A stretch of DNA of 64,000 nt. Origin: Paracoccus salipaludis (GTDB lineage Bacteria; Pseudomonadota; Alphaproteobacteria; Rhodobacterales; Rhodobacteraceae). Shown piece after piece: positions 14,950 through 23,755 of the stretch (position 1 is its first letter; each line of letters starts with the position of its first letter). Position numbers and translations under genes: made by a program. Where the stretch lies: positions 1-64,000 of the forward strand of contig NZ_NSJZ01000014.1 in NCBI RefSeq assembly GCF_002287065.1, read 5' to 3'. The notes under the pieces were generated by a model. That model did not search any database, was not told the origin of the DNA, and worked only from the letters and a program-made list of their open reading frames with translations.

Positions 14950-15005
14950 TCGCGCGGCCGTCTCGCCCGTAGTGTCCGCGCGACATTTGGCCACGGGGAA
15001 CCTTT

Positions 15006-16475
15006 ATGCCGCACCGCCTTCCGACCGCCGCCGCCCTGGCGCTGATCGCCGCTCCCGCGCTTGCCGCGCCGGACACGATCCGGCTGGGCATGGTGCTCGA
15101 GCCGCCGGGGCTGGACCCCACCGCCAATGCCGCGGCCGCCATCGACGAGGTGGTCTATGCCAACCTGTTCGAGGGGCTGACCCGCTTTGCCCCTGACGGC
15201 ACCATCGTCCCCGGGCTCGCCCAAAGCTGGGAAGCCAAGGAGAACGGCGCTGTCTATGAATTCAAGCTGCGCCCGGGCGTAAGCTTCCACGACGGCGCGG
15301 GTTTCGACGCGTCGGATGTGGTCTTCTCGCTGGACCGGGCCCGCGCGCCCGATTCCACCAACGCGCAGAAGCAGTTGTTTGCCGGAATCACCGGTGTCGA
15401 GGCGGTGACGCCCGAGCTGGTGCGGGTGACGCTGGACAGCCCTGACGGCAGCTTTCCCTGGAAGATGGCCTGGGGCGACGCGGTGATCCTGGACCCGGCC
15501 TCGGCCGCGCAGGCCGCGACCGCGCCCGTGGGCACCGGCCCCTTCCGCCTGGGGCAATGGACCCAGGGCGACCACATCACGCTGGAAGCCTTCGACGGCT
15601 ACTGGGGCGAAAAGCCCGCGCTGCGCTCGGCCACCTTCCGCTTCATTTCGGACCCCACGGCGGCCTTCGCGGCGATGATGGCTGGCGACGTGGACGCCTT
15701 CCCGATCTATCCCGCGCCCGAGACCCTGCCCCAGATCGAGGCCGATCCCCGCTTCAAGGTGATCCTGGGCACGACCGAGGGCGAGACGATCCTGTCCATG
15801 AACAACCGCCATGCGCCGCTGAACGATCCCCGCGTGCGCAAGGCCATCGCCCTGGCGGTGGACCGTCAGGCGATCATCGACGGGGCGATGTTCGGCCATG
15901 GCACCCCCATCGGCAGCCATTTCGCGCCGCACCATCCCGATTACACGGACCTTCTGGACCGCTCGCCCCATGATCCCGAGAAGGCCAAGGCCCTGCTGGC
16001 CGAGGCGGGCGTGTCGAACCTCAGCCTGCGCCTGGCCCTGCCGCCCCCGCCCTATGCCCGGCGCGGCGGCGAGATCGTGGCGGCGCAACTGCGCGCGGTC
16101 GGGATCGAGACGCAGATCACCAACATGGAATGGGCGCAGTGGCTGGAAACCGTCTTCCGCGGCGCCGACTTCGACCTGACCATCATCAGCCATGTCGAGC
16201 CGCTGGACATCGATATCTACGCCCGCGACGGCTATTACATCGGCTATGACAACCCCGCGTTCCGCGACCTGATCACGCGCTTCACCGCCTCGACCGACGC
16301 GGGCGAGCGCAGCGCGCTGCTGAAGCAGGCGCAGGAGATGCTGGCCGACGACAACCCGGCGGCCTTCCTGTTCCAGCTGGCCAAGATCGGTGTCGCCGAC
16401 GCCCGGATCGAGGGGCTATGGGAAAACGCCCCCACGCCCGCGAACGACCTGACGAAAGTGCGCTGGGCCGAGTGA
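15006..16475 (+). CDS. ABC transporter substrate-binding protein, oligopeptide/nickel (SBP_bac_5) family
   Basis: A 489-residue periplasmic protein with a signal peptide (MPHRLPTAAALALIAAPALAA). The family layout is clear: EPPGLDPTANAAAAIDEVVYANLFEGL at the start of the mature protein, then GTGPFRLGQW, and RKAIALAVDRQAII in the second lobe. Its cognate permease and ATPase genes are most likely those at 22817-26144, the only other Dpp/Opp-type genes in the window. The ligand cannot be told from sequence. Confidence 0.92.
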   Translation: MPHRLPTAAALALIAAPALAAPDTIRLGMVLEPPGLDPTANAAAAIDEVVYANLFEGLTRFAPDGTIVPGLAQSWEAKENGAVYEFKLRPGVSFHDGAGFDASDVVFSLDRARAPDSTNAQKQLFAGITGVEAVTPELVRVTLDSPDGSFPWKMAWGDAVILDPASAAQAATAPVGTGPFRLGQWTQGDHITLEAFDGYWGEKPALRSATFRFISDPTAAFAAMMAGDVDAFPIYPAPETLPQIEADPRFKVILGTTEGETILSMNNRHAPLNDPRVRKAIALAVDRQAIIDGAMFGHGTPIGSHFAPHHPDYTDLLDRSPHDPEKAKALLAEAGVSNLSLRLALPPPPYARRGGEIVAAQLRAVGIETQITNMEWAQWLETVFRGADFDLTIISHVEPLDIDIYARDGYYIGYDNPAFRDLITRFTASTDAGERSALLKQAQEMLADDNPAAFLFQLAKIGVADARIEGLWENAPTPANDLTKVRWAE

Positions 16476-16482
16476 CGGGTTT

Positions 16483-16502
16483 GCGGGGCCCCGTGGCCCC
16501 GC
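16483..16502. terminator. Bidirectional terminator hairpin between convergent genes
   Basis: GCGGGGCC (16483-16490) and GGCCCCGC (16495-16502) form a perfect 8-base-pair stem with a CCGT loop. It lies in the 42-base gap between the convergent binding-protein and lytic transglycosylase genes. Confidence 0.65.
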
Positions 16503-16517
16503 ATCCTTCCGGGATCG

Positions 16518-17642
16518 TCAGTTCTTCAGCACGATGCAGCGTCCGCCCACGGCGCGGAACTGGCTGCAGAAGGCGTTCGCCTCGCCCCGCGACGCATAGC
16601 CGACCTGCGCGGTATAGACCCGCTTGCCGCTGCCGGTCATGGTCTTGCGGACAAAGGTGATCTTCTTGCCGCCGAGGATCGGCCGCAGCTGGCGGTTCAG
16701 CCGGTTGACCTGCTGTTGCGCCCCCGACTGCTTGGGATGCGAGGCCAGGATCACGCCCCAGGCATAGCTGCGCTGGGGCGAGCTGAATTCCTTGAGCTTG
16801 CGGTTCGCGGCCAGCTGCACGCAGGCCTCGCCGAAGGGCTTGTCCCTGTCCAGCCGCAGGTCGATCTGCGCGGGGGGCTCGTCACGCCATTTCCAGGCGT
16901 TGTGGCCGGTAATCGATTCGACATAGTCCTGCGTCTCGAAGGGCAGGACGTTGCCGCCCTTGAAGAAGGTCTCGGCCCGGCGCTCGCCCCCGTTATAGGC
17001 GACTGCGGCCAGACCCATGTTGCCGAAGCCGTCGATCAGATAGCGCAGGTAGTCGGCCGAGGCATGGATCGCCTTGGCCGGGTTGAAGGGATCGTCGAGC
17101 TTCCGGAGGCGCGCCGTGTCCGGCATGAACTGCGCGATGCCGAGGGCGCCGGCGGGGGACACCGCCTCGGGCTCGAACAGGCTTTCCTTCCACAGAAGCC
17201 GGGCAAGGAAGTTGGGGTCGAGCCGGTTCTCGCCTGCCGCGCGCTCGATGGTGGAACAGACATCGGCCACGTAGGAGGCCACGGTGATGCAGCTGCGCCC
17301 GTCCGCCGTGCAGCGCCGCTCCTTGCTGTCGGCGGGTTTGGCGGCCTTGGCCGAGTCCGCCGTCTCGGGCTTCGCCGCGGCGGGTTCCCGGGCAGGCTCG
17401 CCGGACGGCGCCGCAGCGGCGGGCGGCGCGGCCGCAGCGTCCGGCGGATCGGCGGCCGGGTCCGAAGCAGCCGGGGCATCCGGAACCTGCGGCGGGGTCT
17501 CGATCGCGTTCAGCGGGGCCTGGGCCTCGGCCGCCGCCACGACAGCGGGAGCCGGAGTCGAAGCCGGAGGGGCGCCTGCGTCCTGTGCAAGGCCCGGAGT
17601 CGCGGCCAGTGCCGCAAGGACGACGATCTGGAAACGGCGCAC
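16518..17642 (-). CDS. Lytic transglycosylase with C-terminal SPOR-like domain
   Basis: A 374-residue exported protein starting at GTG 17642, preceded by GAGGGA at good spacing. The signal peptide is RRFQIVVLAALAATPGLAQ. A long Ala/Pro/Glu-rich linker follows. The SLT domain has the catalytic glutamate in LLWKESLFEPEAVSPAGALG and the later IAQFMPDTA and YNGGE motifs. The C-terminal 75 residues (RKTMTGSGKRVYTAQVG...) look like a SPOR-type peptidoglycan-binding domain. An upstream ATG at 17723 would read through a strong terminator hairpin and is rejected. Confidence 0.88.
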   Translation of the reverse strand: MRRFQIVVLAALAATPGLAQDAGAPPASTPAPAVVAAAEAQAPLNAIETPPQVPDAPAASDPAADPPDAAAAPPAAAAPSGEPAREPAAAKPETADSAKAAKPADSKERRCTADGRSCITVASYVADVCSTIERAAGENRLDPNFLARLLWKESLFEPEAVSPAGALGIAQFMPDTARLRKLDDPFNPAKAIHASADYLRYLIDGFGNMGLAAVAYNGGERRAETFFKGGNVLPFETQDYVESITGHNAWKWRDEPPAQIDLRLDRDKPFGEACVQLAANRKLKEFSSPQRSYAWGVILASHPKQSGAQQQVNRLNRQLRPILGGKKITFVRKTMTGSGKRVYTAQVGYASRGEANAFCSQFRAVGGRCIVLKN

Positions 17643-17679
17643 GGGGAATCCCTCGTCATGTATCGGGTCCGCGATAGCA

Positions 17680-17715
17680 AAACCCCGCGCCAAAGTGAAC
17701 CTTGGCGCGGGGTTT
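17680..17715 (-). terminator. Rho-independent terminator for the gene at 17810
   Basis: A 14-base-pair perfect stem (AAACCCCGCGCCAA with TTGGCGCGGGGTTT) with an 8-base loop. On the minus strand it is followed by UUUUGC. Only about 38 bases separate it from the transglycosylase GTG, so that gene either has a very short leader or depends on read-through. Confidence 0.75.
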
Positions 17716-17809
17716 CCCGACATTTCGAACCCTGTGCCCTGGGCGGACCGCCGCCCGCCCCTGCCCCGTCCGACGACTATGCCCGCCGCGGGCCAAAAGC
17801 GCGCCGGAA

Positions 17810-18517
17810 TCAGGCGGCCGAGCTGTCCCCGGGCCGCTTGCCCGCCTTCTTGCCGGCCTTCTCGGCGTCCTTCCGGGCTTTGCGCGCGGCCTTGTCCTCG
17901 GCCTTCTCGGCCTCCTTGACGCGCTTGCGCTCGGCTTTCTCGGCGTCCTTGCGGGCCTTCTTCTCGGCCTTGTCCTCGCGCGCGGCGCCCGCTTCGGCCT
18001 TGCGCCCGGGCAGCGGGGCCGCGCCGCCTTCCCGCCGCGCGGCCGGCGAGGCCTCGGGCGCGAGGGCGCCCGCCTCGGCCCGGCTCATCTTCGGCGCGCG
18101 CACGGGCTCGGCCGCCGGCTCCGGCGCCGGCTCGGACGATTGCGGTTTGGGCATCTTGCGGGCGCCGGGACGGCCCGCGCGGATCCCGGGGGAACGCGGG
18201 GCACGGGCACCCGCCGCCGCTGCGGCAGGCGCCGGGACCTGATCCTGCTCGCCGGCATCATCCTCGGCCGCGGCCTCGCCGCGCCGCACGATCTCGGCCC
18301 GCACCCGGCGGAGCGCCGCGCCCAGGTCCTTGACCTGCTGCTCGTCGCCGCCCTTGCCGCGCGTTTCGTCGCGCAAGGCCCTGATCTTCCGGGCCAGCGT
18401 GCCCAGCGCCCGGTCGGCCTGCCGGCCCAGAGCGGGCTGCCGCGACCTGGCGACCAGCGTTTCGGCATCGTCGGTGGCGCCACCACCGGCTTCATCGGGC
18501 TTCGCAACTTTCGCCAT
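17810..18517 (-). CDS. Hypothetical Lys/Ala/Glu-rich protein
   Basis: A 235-residue protein without recognised domains. The first 85 residues form a helical, possibly coiled-coil segment (ADRALGTLARKIRALRDETRG and VKDLGAALRRVRAEI). A Pro/Ala-rich linker follows. The last 60 residues are a highly charged DKAEKKARKDAEKAE-like helix, which may bind nucleic acid or form a long single helix. No signal peptide. Its composition resembles the tail of topA, but homology is not implied. The ATG at 18517 and a terminator downstream support it as a real gene. Confidence 0.65.
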   Translation of the reverse strand: MAKVAKPDEAGGGATDDAETLVARSRQPALGRQADRALGTLARKIRALRDETRGKGGDEQQVKDLGAALRRVRAEIVRRGEAAAEDDAGEQDQVPAPAAAAAGARAPRSPGIRAGRPGARKMPKPQSSEPAPEPAAEPVRAPKMSRAEAGALAPEASPAARREGGAAPLPGRKAEAGAAREDKAEKKARKDAEKAERKRVKEAEKAEDKAARKARKDAEKAGKKAGKRPGDSSAA

Positions 18518-18606
18518 GCTCGTCCTTGCCGTCCTTCATGAGGGGCGGATCGCCCGCAAATGCCTGTTTTGGCCAGACGTTTGCGCAAGAATCACAGCGG
18601 CGCAAT

Positions 18607-18641
18607 GCAAAAACGCCCGGCGCGAGGGGCCGGGCGTCTTT
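18607..18641 (-). terminator. Rho-independent terminator of the L,D-transpeptidase gene
   Basis: ACGCCCGGC (18613-18621) pairs with GCCGGGCGT (18629-18637). On the minus strand the stem is followed by UUUUGC, and it lies 22 bases after the stop of the gene at 18659. Confidence 0.8.
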
Positions 18642-18658
18642 GAGGGCAGGTCAGGCGA

Positions 18659-19459
18659 TCAGTAGGACGGGACCGCGCTTTCGACCAGCGCGACGGTCTG
18701 GACGGGGGCACCCGCCGCGGCCGCGGTCTGCACGGGCGCGGCAGCCGGTTCCAGGTAGCCGTCCGGGGTCTGGATCAGCGGGCCTTCCAGCAGGCGCGAT
18801 TCCGCCTCGGTCCGGACCTTCACGGTCGTGCCGGTCGGGATGCGGTCGAACAGGTCCATGATGTCCTGGTTGAACAGCCGGATGCAGCCCGCCGAAGTCG
18901 CCTTGCCGATCGACGAAGGGTCCATCGTGCCGTGGATGCGGTAATAGGTGTCGCGGCCGCCCTCGTAGAGATAAAGCGCCCGCGAGCCCAGCGGGTTGCT
19001 GAGGCCGCCCGACACGCCGTTGCGGAACTGGCCGTAAAGCTCGGGCTCGGTCGCCACCATGTTCGCCGTGGGCGTCCAGGACGGCCAGCGCGCCTTGCGC
19101 TTGATCGTCGCGGTGCCCGCGTATCCCACGCCCGCGCGGCCGACGGCGATGCCGACCCGGGTCGCCATGCCGCCGTTCTCGACCAGGTAGAGGAAGCGCG
19201 CATACGGATCGACGACCACGGTGCCGGGCGCGTCGGGGCCGTTATAGGGAACGCGGGTGCGCACGTTGCGCTCGCGCAGGTAGGCGGGCTTGATCGCCGG
19301 GATCGGCAGCGCCTCGCCGCTCGGGCCCTGGTCGACCCGGGCCTGGTAGATATCGGGCACGAAGTTGTTGGCCGGCGGCGCCTGGACGGGCGGCGTGGTG
19401 GGGCCGCAGGCGGCAAGGCCCAGGGCGCAGGCCAAAAGGGCAGCAGAGGCGAGACGCAT
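18659..19459 (-). CDS. L,D-transpeptidase (YkuD domain) lipoprotein
   Basis: A 266-residue enzyme. The N-terminal LGLAAC is a lipobox, so the protein is probably a lipoprotein. The YkuD catalytic domain has IHGTMDPSSIG followed by SAGCIRLFNQDIMDL, which contains the His and the nucleophilic Cys of the HG-x-SxGC(I)R motif. Such enzymes make 3-3 peptidoglycan cross-links or anchor lipoproteins to the wall. Start ATG at 19459 is the first one after a region without coding signal. The longer frame to 19702 is not credible. Confidence 0.92.
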   Translation of the reverse strand: MRLASAALLACALGLAACGPTTPPVQAPPANNFVPDIYQARVDQGPSGEALPIPAIKPAYLRERNVRTRVPYNGPDAPGTVVVDPYARFLYLVENGGMATRVGIAVGRAGVGYAGTATIKRKARWPSWTPTANMVATEPELYGQFRNGVSGGLSNPLGSRALYLYEGGRDTYYRIHGTMDPSSIGKATSAGCIRLFNQDIMDLFDRIPTGTTVKVRTEAESRLLEGPLIQTPDGYLEPAAAPVQTAAAAGAPVQTVALVESAVPSY

Positions 19460-19810
19460 CTGGTGGTTATCCTTCACGCATGGCAGCGCGCGCGTCAGAC
19501 CGGACGCTGCGCAGAGGTTGGCAGAATGGCCGGCGCGAATCGCAGGGCAGGCTGCGGGCCGGTCCGATCGGCCCATAGGCCGACGAAGCGCGGCCGTCGT
19601 CAAGAATTGCACCGGCATCGCCACAACATCGTGACAAATTTGCCGCGCCCGCGACTTTTTGAACACGACGTGATCTGTTGCCGATTTGGCGCAGCCCCCC
19701 AAAGCCTTCGATCATGTTCCCGGCAAGCCGGAACCGCCCTTGGAAATCAACGTTCCGCCCACATCCGGCGGCCCGGTGTGGCCTGCCCTCAACCGACAAA
19801 AGGAAGAACA
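19460..19810. other. 351-base non-coding divergent intergenic region
   Basis: No convincing gene is present. The right half carries the GGAAC-N16-CGTT promoter of the GlsB-type gene. The left half must hold the L,D-transpeptidase promoter, but I see no clear -35/-10 pair. An AT-richer patch at about 19615-19690 (CGTGACAAATTTGCC and GACTTTTTGAAC) is a likely promoter location. Confidence 0.5.
19730..19754 (+). promoter_or_regulatory. EcfG-type promoter GGAAC-N16-CGTT
   Basis: GGAAC at 19730-19734 and CGTT at 19751-19754 are separated by 16 bases, an exact match to the general-stress sigma factor EcfG consensus of alphaproteobacteria. The downstream gene starts at 19811, giving a leader of roughly 50 bases. 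Confidence 0.65.
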
Positions 19811-20101
19811 ATGAGCTTCATCATCTCCATCATCATCGGTGCCATTGCGGGCTGGCTCGCCGGCCTGATCGTCAAGGGCGGCGGTCAGGGCGTCGTCATG
19901 AACATCGTGGTGGGCGTTCTCGGCGCCCTTCTGGCCGGCTGGCTGTTCCCCGCGCTGGGCTGGAACCTGGGCGCGGCGCCCGCGGTCCCCGGCGCCACGG
20001 TCCAGGGCACCAGCTTCATCGGCTCGATCGTGTTCTCGACCATCGGCGCGGTGATCCTGCTGCTGATCGTGTCGCTGTTCACCGGCCGCCGCCGCGGCTG
20101 A
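19811..20101 (+). CDS. GlsB/YeaQ/YmgE-family small membrane stress protein
   Basis: A 96-residue protein with three membrane segments (FIISIIIGAIAGWLAGLIV, VMNIVVGVLGALLAGWLF and FIGSIVFSTIGAVILLLIV). The glycine-rich first helix is the family hallmark ('transglycosylase-associated protein'). An AAAAGGAAG ribosome-binding site precedes ATG at 19811. Members are widely induced under general stress. The exact EcfG-type promoter upstream agrees with that. Confidence 0.92.
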   Translation: MSFIISIIIGAIAGWLAGLIVKGGGQGVVMNIVVGVLGALLAGWLFPALGWNLGAAPAVPGATVQGTSFIGSIVFSTIGAVILLLIVSLFTGRRRG

Positions 20102-20147
20102 GCCCCCTGCTGCCCGGCGGCCCGGTCCTCCCCCTTGGGCCGCCGCT

Positions 20148-20555
20148 TCAGGCCCCCGCCGTCTGCCCGGTGGGGGCCTGTGATTTCCATTCCTCGATCT
20201 GGCGCGCCACCTCGGCCCCGATGCACAGGATCCGCCGCGGTTTCAGCGCCTGCGCCAGCGCCGCCAGCCCGTCTGCCGCCCCGCCCTCGTGCCCCAGGGC
20301 ACAGCCCTCCGGCAGAAGCCGCGCCGCTTCTGCCCAGGTCTTCGTCCAGTCCCCGACATGGGCGGCTACCCACAGCGCCTCGCGTGCGGTGACGACCAGC
20401 AGCGCCCCCGTCCCCGTCCCCGGCGCATCTCCGCCATAATGGGCAAGGCTGCGGGGCGAGGACAGGACCGCCGCCTCGACCCCGCGGCCGTCCATGATCG
20501 CCCGCAACGCCAGGCAGCGCAGGGCAAGGCTGTCGGAGGGGAAAGGGGCGGACAT
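20148..20555 (-). CDS. Orphan creatinase/aminopeptidase P N-terminal-like domain
   Basis: A 135-residue protein with a segment like the non-catalytic N-domain of M24 peptidases (creatinase, aminopeptidase P): LRCLALRAIMDGRGVEAAVLSS followed by PRSLAHYGG, and a strand pattern LLVVTAREALWVAAHV. The metal-binding pita-bread domain is absent, and the frame ends before it could begin. It may be a stand-alone domain or the remnant of a larger gene. It faces glsB convergently and the MFS gene divergently. Confidence 0.6.
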   Translation of the reverse strand: MSAPFPSDSLALRCLALRAIMDGRGVEAAVLSSPRSLAHYGGDAPGTGTGALLVVTAREALWVAAHVGDWTKTWAEAARLLPEGCALGHEGGAADGLAALAQALKPRRILCIGAEVARQIEEWKSQAPTGQTAGA

Positions 20556-20703
20556 GCGGACCTCGGGCGGCGAGCAGCCGCAGCATGGCCGCGTGGTGCC
20601 CCGGGTCAAGTCGAGCAGCCTGGCCCTGCCCGGCCAACCCGTGCCGACGCCCGATTGCCCTCGCCGGATTGCCCTTCCCGCCGGGACCGCTAGTCTGGCG
20701 CGG

Positions 20704-22335
20704 ATGTCGCGCCCGTCCGCCCTTGCCCCGTTCCGCCACAAGGCGTTCCGCACCCTTTGGGCGGCGACGCTGGTGTCGAACTTCGGCGGGCTGGTGCAGG
20801 CCGTGGGTGCGGCCTGGATGATGACGCAGCTGACCGACAGCGCGACGCTGGTGGCGCTGGTGCAGGCCTCGAACACGCTGCCGATCATGCTGTTCGCCCT
20901 GCTGTCGGGCGCGCTGGCCGACATCTTCGAACGCAAGCGGCTTTTGCTGATCGCCTTGGGCGTCATGGCCAGCGTGTCGCTGTTTCTGGCGGTGGTGGCG
21001 GGCTACGGCTGGCTCGATCCCTACAGCCTGCTGGCGCTGACCTTCCTGATCGGGATGGGACAGGCGCTGTACAACCCGCCCTGGCAGGCCAGCATGGGCG
21101 ACCTGGTCCCGCGCGAGGACCTGCCGGCGGCGGTCACGCTGAACTCGGTCGGCTTCAACCTGATGCGCTCGGTCGGCCCGGCGGCGGGCGGGCTGATCGT
21201 TGCGGGCTATGGCGCGGCCGCGGCCTTTGCCGTCAACGCCTTCAGCTACGTCCCGCTGATCTTCGCGCTGACCCGCTGGAAGCCGCCCGCCCGCAAGCGC
21301 GACGTCCCGCCCGAGCCGCTGGCCCCCGCCGTCGCCGCGGGCCTGCGCTATGTCGCGCTGTCGCCGAACCTGATGCGCGTGCTGGCGCGCGGCGCGCTGT
21401 TCGGCCTTTCGGCGGTCGCCGTGCTGGCCCTGCTGCCCCTGATCGCGACCGAGCACCCCGAAAGCGGCTCGCTGACGCTGGGCCTGCTGCTGGGCTGCTA
21501 CGGCCTGGGCGCGATCCTCGGTGCCGCCGCCAACGGCCGCATCCGCGAGCGGATGAACAACGAGAACGTCGTGCGGGTCGCCTTCATGGGCTTCGCGGCC
21601 TCGTGCCTGGTCCTTTCGACCAGCGACAACGTCTTCGTACAGGGGCTGGCGTTGCTGCCCGCCGGGGCCTCGTGGGTGCTGGCGCTTTCGCTGTTCAACG
21701 TGACCGTGCAGCTGTCCACGCCGCGCTGGGTCGTGGCGCGCGCGCTGGCGCTTTACCAGACCGCGACCTTCGGGGGGATGGCGGCGGGAAGCTGGCTCTG
21801 GGGAATGGTGGCCGACCTGCAGGGGCTGGACGCGGCGCTGGTCTGCGCGGCGGGCCTGCTGATCCTCGGCGCCGTGATCGGCCACTGGTTCAGCCAGCCC
21901 GAGTTCGGCAAGCTCGATCTCGACCCCGTGGGCCGGTTCCGCGCGCCCGAACTGGCGCTGGACCTGCGCGGCCGGTCGGGGCCGATCATGGTGATGGTGG
22001 ATTATGTCATCGACATCGGGGACACGCCCGAGTTCCTGCGCCTGATGGCCCGCCGCCGCGCCAGCCGCCGCCGCAACGGGGCGCGCAACTGGGCGCTGCT
22101 GCGCGATCTGGAAAACCCCCGGCACTGGTCGGAAAGCTACCACATCGCCACCTGGGACGAATATGTGCGCCACAACCTGCGCGGCACCCGCGCGGATGAC
22201 GAGGTGATCCTGGCCCTGCGCGCCCTGCATCGCGGCGACGGCAATCCCGAGGTCCACCGCATGATCGAGCGGCACAGCGTCAGCCCACAGGACGACCTGC
22301 CCCTGATCGGCAAGATCGAGGTGCCGGGGTCATGA
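20704..22335 (+). CDS. MFS exporter with C-terminal monooxygenase-like domain
   Basis: A 543-residue protein. The first 400 residues are an MFS transporter of the enterobactin-exporter type, with LVSNFGGLVQAVGAAWMM in helix 1, GALADIFERKRLL as the loop 2-3 signature, and NPPWQASMGDLVPREDLPAA. The last 100 residues (from about MVMVDYVIDIGDTPEFLRLM) resemble the antibiotic-biosynthesis-monooxygenase-like tail found on part of this MFS group. The substrate is unknown. It ends with an ATGA overlap into a GNAT gene and begins a run of five coupled genes through the ABC ATPase. Confidence 0.88.
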   Translation: MSRPSALAPFRHKAFRTLWAATLVSNFGGLVQAVGAAWMMTQLTDSATLVALVQASNTLPIMLFALLSGALADIFERKRLLLIALGVMASVSLFLAVVAGYGWLDPYSLLALTFLIGMGQALYNPPWQASMGDLVPREDLPAAVTLNSVGFNLMRSVGPAAGGLIVAGYGAAAAFAVNAFSYVPLIFALTRWKPPARKRDVPPEPLAPAVAAGLRYVALSPNLMRVLARGALFGLSAVAVLALLPLIATEHPESGSLTLGLLLGCYGLGAILGAAANGRIRERMNNENVVRVAFMGFAASCLVLSTSDNVFVQGLALLPAGASWVLALSLFNVTVQLSTPRWVVARALALYQTATFGGMAAGSWLWGMVADLQGLDAALVCAAGLLILGAVIGHWFSQPEFGKLDLDPVGRFRAPELALDLRGRSGPIMVMVDYVIDIGDTPEFLRLMARRRASRRRNGARNWALLRDLENPRHWSESYHIATWDEYVRHNLRGTRADDEVILALRALHRGDGNPEVHRMIERHSVSPQDDLPLIGKIEVPGS

Positions 22336-22820
22336 GCGCGACGATCCGCCCTGCCCGCTTCCCCGACGACCTCGGCGCCGTGCGGGCGCTGTTCGTGGAA
22401 TACATCGAGGGGCTGGGCCTGGACCTGACCCATCAGGACGTGGACGGCGAACTCGCCGCCCTGCCCGGCAGCTACGTCCCGCCCCGGGGGGCCTTCCTTC
22501 TGGCCGAGCTGGAGGGCCGGCCTGTCGGCATCGGCGCCCTGCGCCCCCTGCCCGACGGCAGCGCCGAGCTGAAGCGGATGTATCTCCGCCCCGGAGCGCG
22601 GGGCCTGGGGCTGGGCCGGCGCATGGCCGAGGCGTTGATCGGCGCGGCGCGGGTGGCGGGCTGCGGGCTCGTCCGCCTGGACAGCCAGCGCGACTTCACC
22701 GCGGCGCTGGCGCTCTATCGCGACCTCGGCTTCGTGGAAACCGCCCGCTACAACGACAATCCCCTGCCCGGCGCGCTGTTCATGGCGCTGGCGCTGTCGC
22801 CCCGGGGCGTTCCCGGATGA
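22332..22820 (+). CDS. GNAT-family N-acetyltransferase
   Basis: A 162-residue acetyltransferase. The acetyl-CoA-binding motif A is visible as MYLRPGARGLGLGRRMAEALI, with the R-x-x-G-x-G/A core. The late ALYRDLGFVETARY is the C-terminal strand-helix motif. It overlaps both neighbours by 4 bases. Possible substrates include the small molecule handled by the adjacent exporter or importer, but this is a guess. Confidence 0.9.
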   Translation: MSATIRPARFPDDLGAVRALFVEYIEGLGLDLTHQDVDGELAALPGSYVPPRGAFLLAELEGRPVGIGALRPLPDGSAELKRMYLRPGARGLGLGRRMAEALIGAARVAGCGLVRLDSQRDFTAALALYRDLGFVETARYNDNPLPGALFMALALSPRGVPG

Positions 22821-23755
22821 GGATGCTGGCGCGGCGGCTCGCCCTGCTGGCGCTGGCGCTGGTTGTCGCCTCGGCGGTGATCTTCGCGGTGGTGGACCTC
22901 GTTCCGGGCGATCCGGCGGTGTTCGTGCTGGGCACCGGCGCGCGGCCCGACACGTTGGCCGCCCTGCGCCAGCAGCTGGGTCTGGACCTGCCCTGGCCCA
23001 CCCGCTACGCGCGCTGGCTGGGCGGCGTCCTGACGGGCGATCTGGGCACGAGCCTTGCCTACAAGGCGCCGGTGGCGGGCATGATCCTCGACCGGGTGCA
23101 GGTTTCGCTGCCGCTGGCCCTGATGGCGCTGGGGCTGGCGGTCGCGGTGGCGCTGCCGGTGGGGATGCTGGCCGCCTCGCGCCGTGGCCGCCCGGCGGAT
23201 GCGCTGGCGATGGGCGCCGCGCAGGTGGGCATCGCGCTGCCGAACTTCTGGTTCGCCATGCTTCTGGTGCTGGTCTTCGCCGTGAAGCTGCGCTGGCTTC
23301 CGGCCGGGGGCTTTCCCGGCTGGTCCGACCCCTTGGCGGCCCTGCGCGCCCTGGTCCTGCCCGCCGTGGCGCTGGCGCTGCCGCAGGCCGCGATCCTCGC
23401 CCGCGTGCTGCGATCCGCGCTGATCGAGACGCTGGGCCAGGATTATATCCGCAGCGCCCGCGCCAAGGGCCTGAGCCGGGCGCAGGTCCTGCGCCGCCAT
23501 GCCTTGCGGAACGCGCTGATCCCGGTGCTGACGATCCTGGGAATGCAGTTCTCGTTCCTGCTGGCGGGCGCGATCATCATCGAGAATGTCTTCTACCTGC
23601 CGGGCCTCGGCCGGCTGATCTTCCAGGCGATCAGCCAGCGCGACCTCGTGGTCGTCCAGTCGGCGGTGCTGGTGCTGGTCGCAGCCGTGATCCTTGTCAC
23701 CTTTCTGGTGGACCTGGCCTATGCCGCCGTGGACCCGAGGCTGAGGGGCCGATGA
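22817..23755 (+). CDS. ABC transporter permease, DppB type
   Basis: A 312-residue membrane protein with six helices. The N-terminal LVPGDPAVFVLG segment is the DppB/OppB hallmark. The EAA loop is around DYIRSARAKGLSRAQVLRRHALRNAL. It would import peptides or similar solutes with the permease and ATPase downstream and the binding protein at 15006. Coupled by ATGA overlaps on both sides. Confidence 0.93.
   Translation: MRMLARRLALLALALVVASAVIFAVVDLVPGDPAVFVLGTGARPDTLAALRQQLGLDLPWPTRYARWLGGVLTGDLGTSLAYKAPVAGMILDRVQVSLPLALMALGLAVAVALPVGMLAASRRGRPADALAMGAAQVGIALPNFWFAMLLVLVFAVKLRWLPAGGFPGWSDPLAALRALVLPAVALALPQAAILARVLRSALIETLGQDYIRSARAKGLSRAQVLRRHALRNALIPVLTILGMQFSFLLAGAIIIENVFYLPGLGRLIFQAISQRDLVVVQSAVLVLVAAVILVTFLVDLAYAAVDPRLRGR

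Noticed and set aside
17643..17723. Upstream ATG start for the lytic transglycosylase
   Set aside because: Translation from 17723 would run through a 14-bp terminator hairpin and place 27 residues before a good signal peptide. GTG at 17642 has a proper ribosome-binding site.
19885..22275. 796-codon minus-strand frame
   Set aside because: Antisense to the MFS transporter gene, very rich in Gln/His/Arg/Gly.
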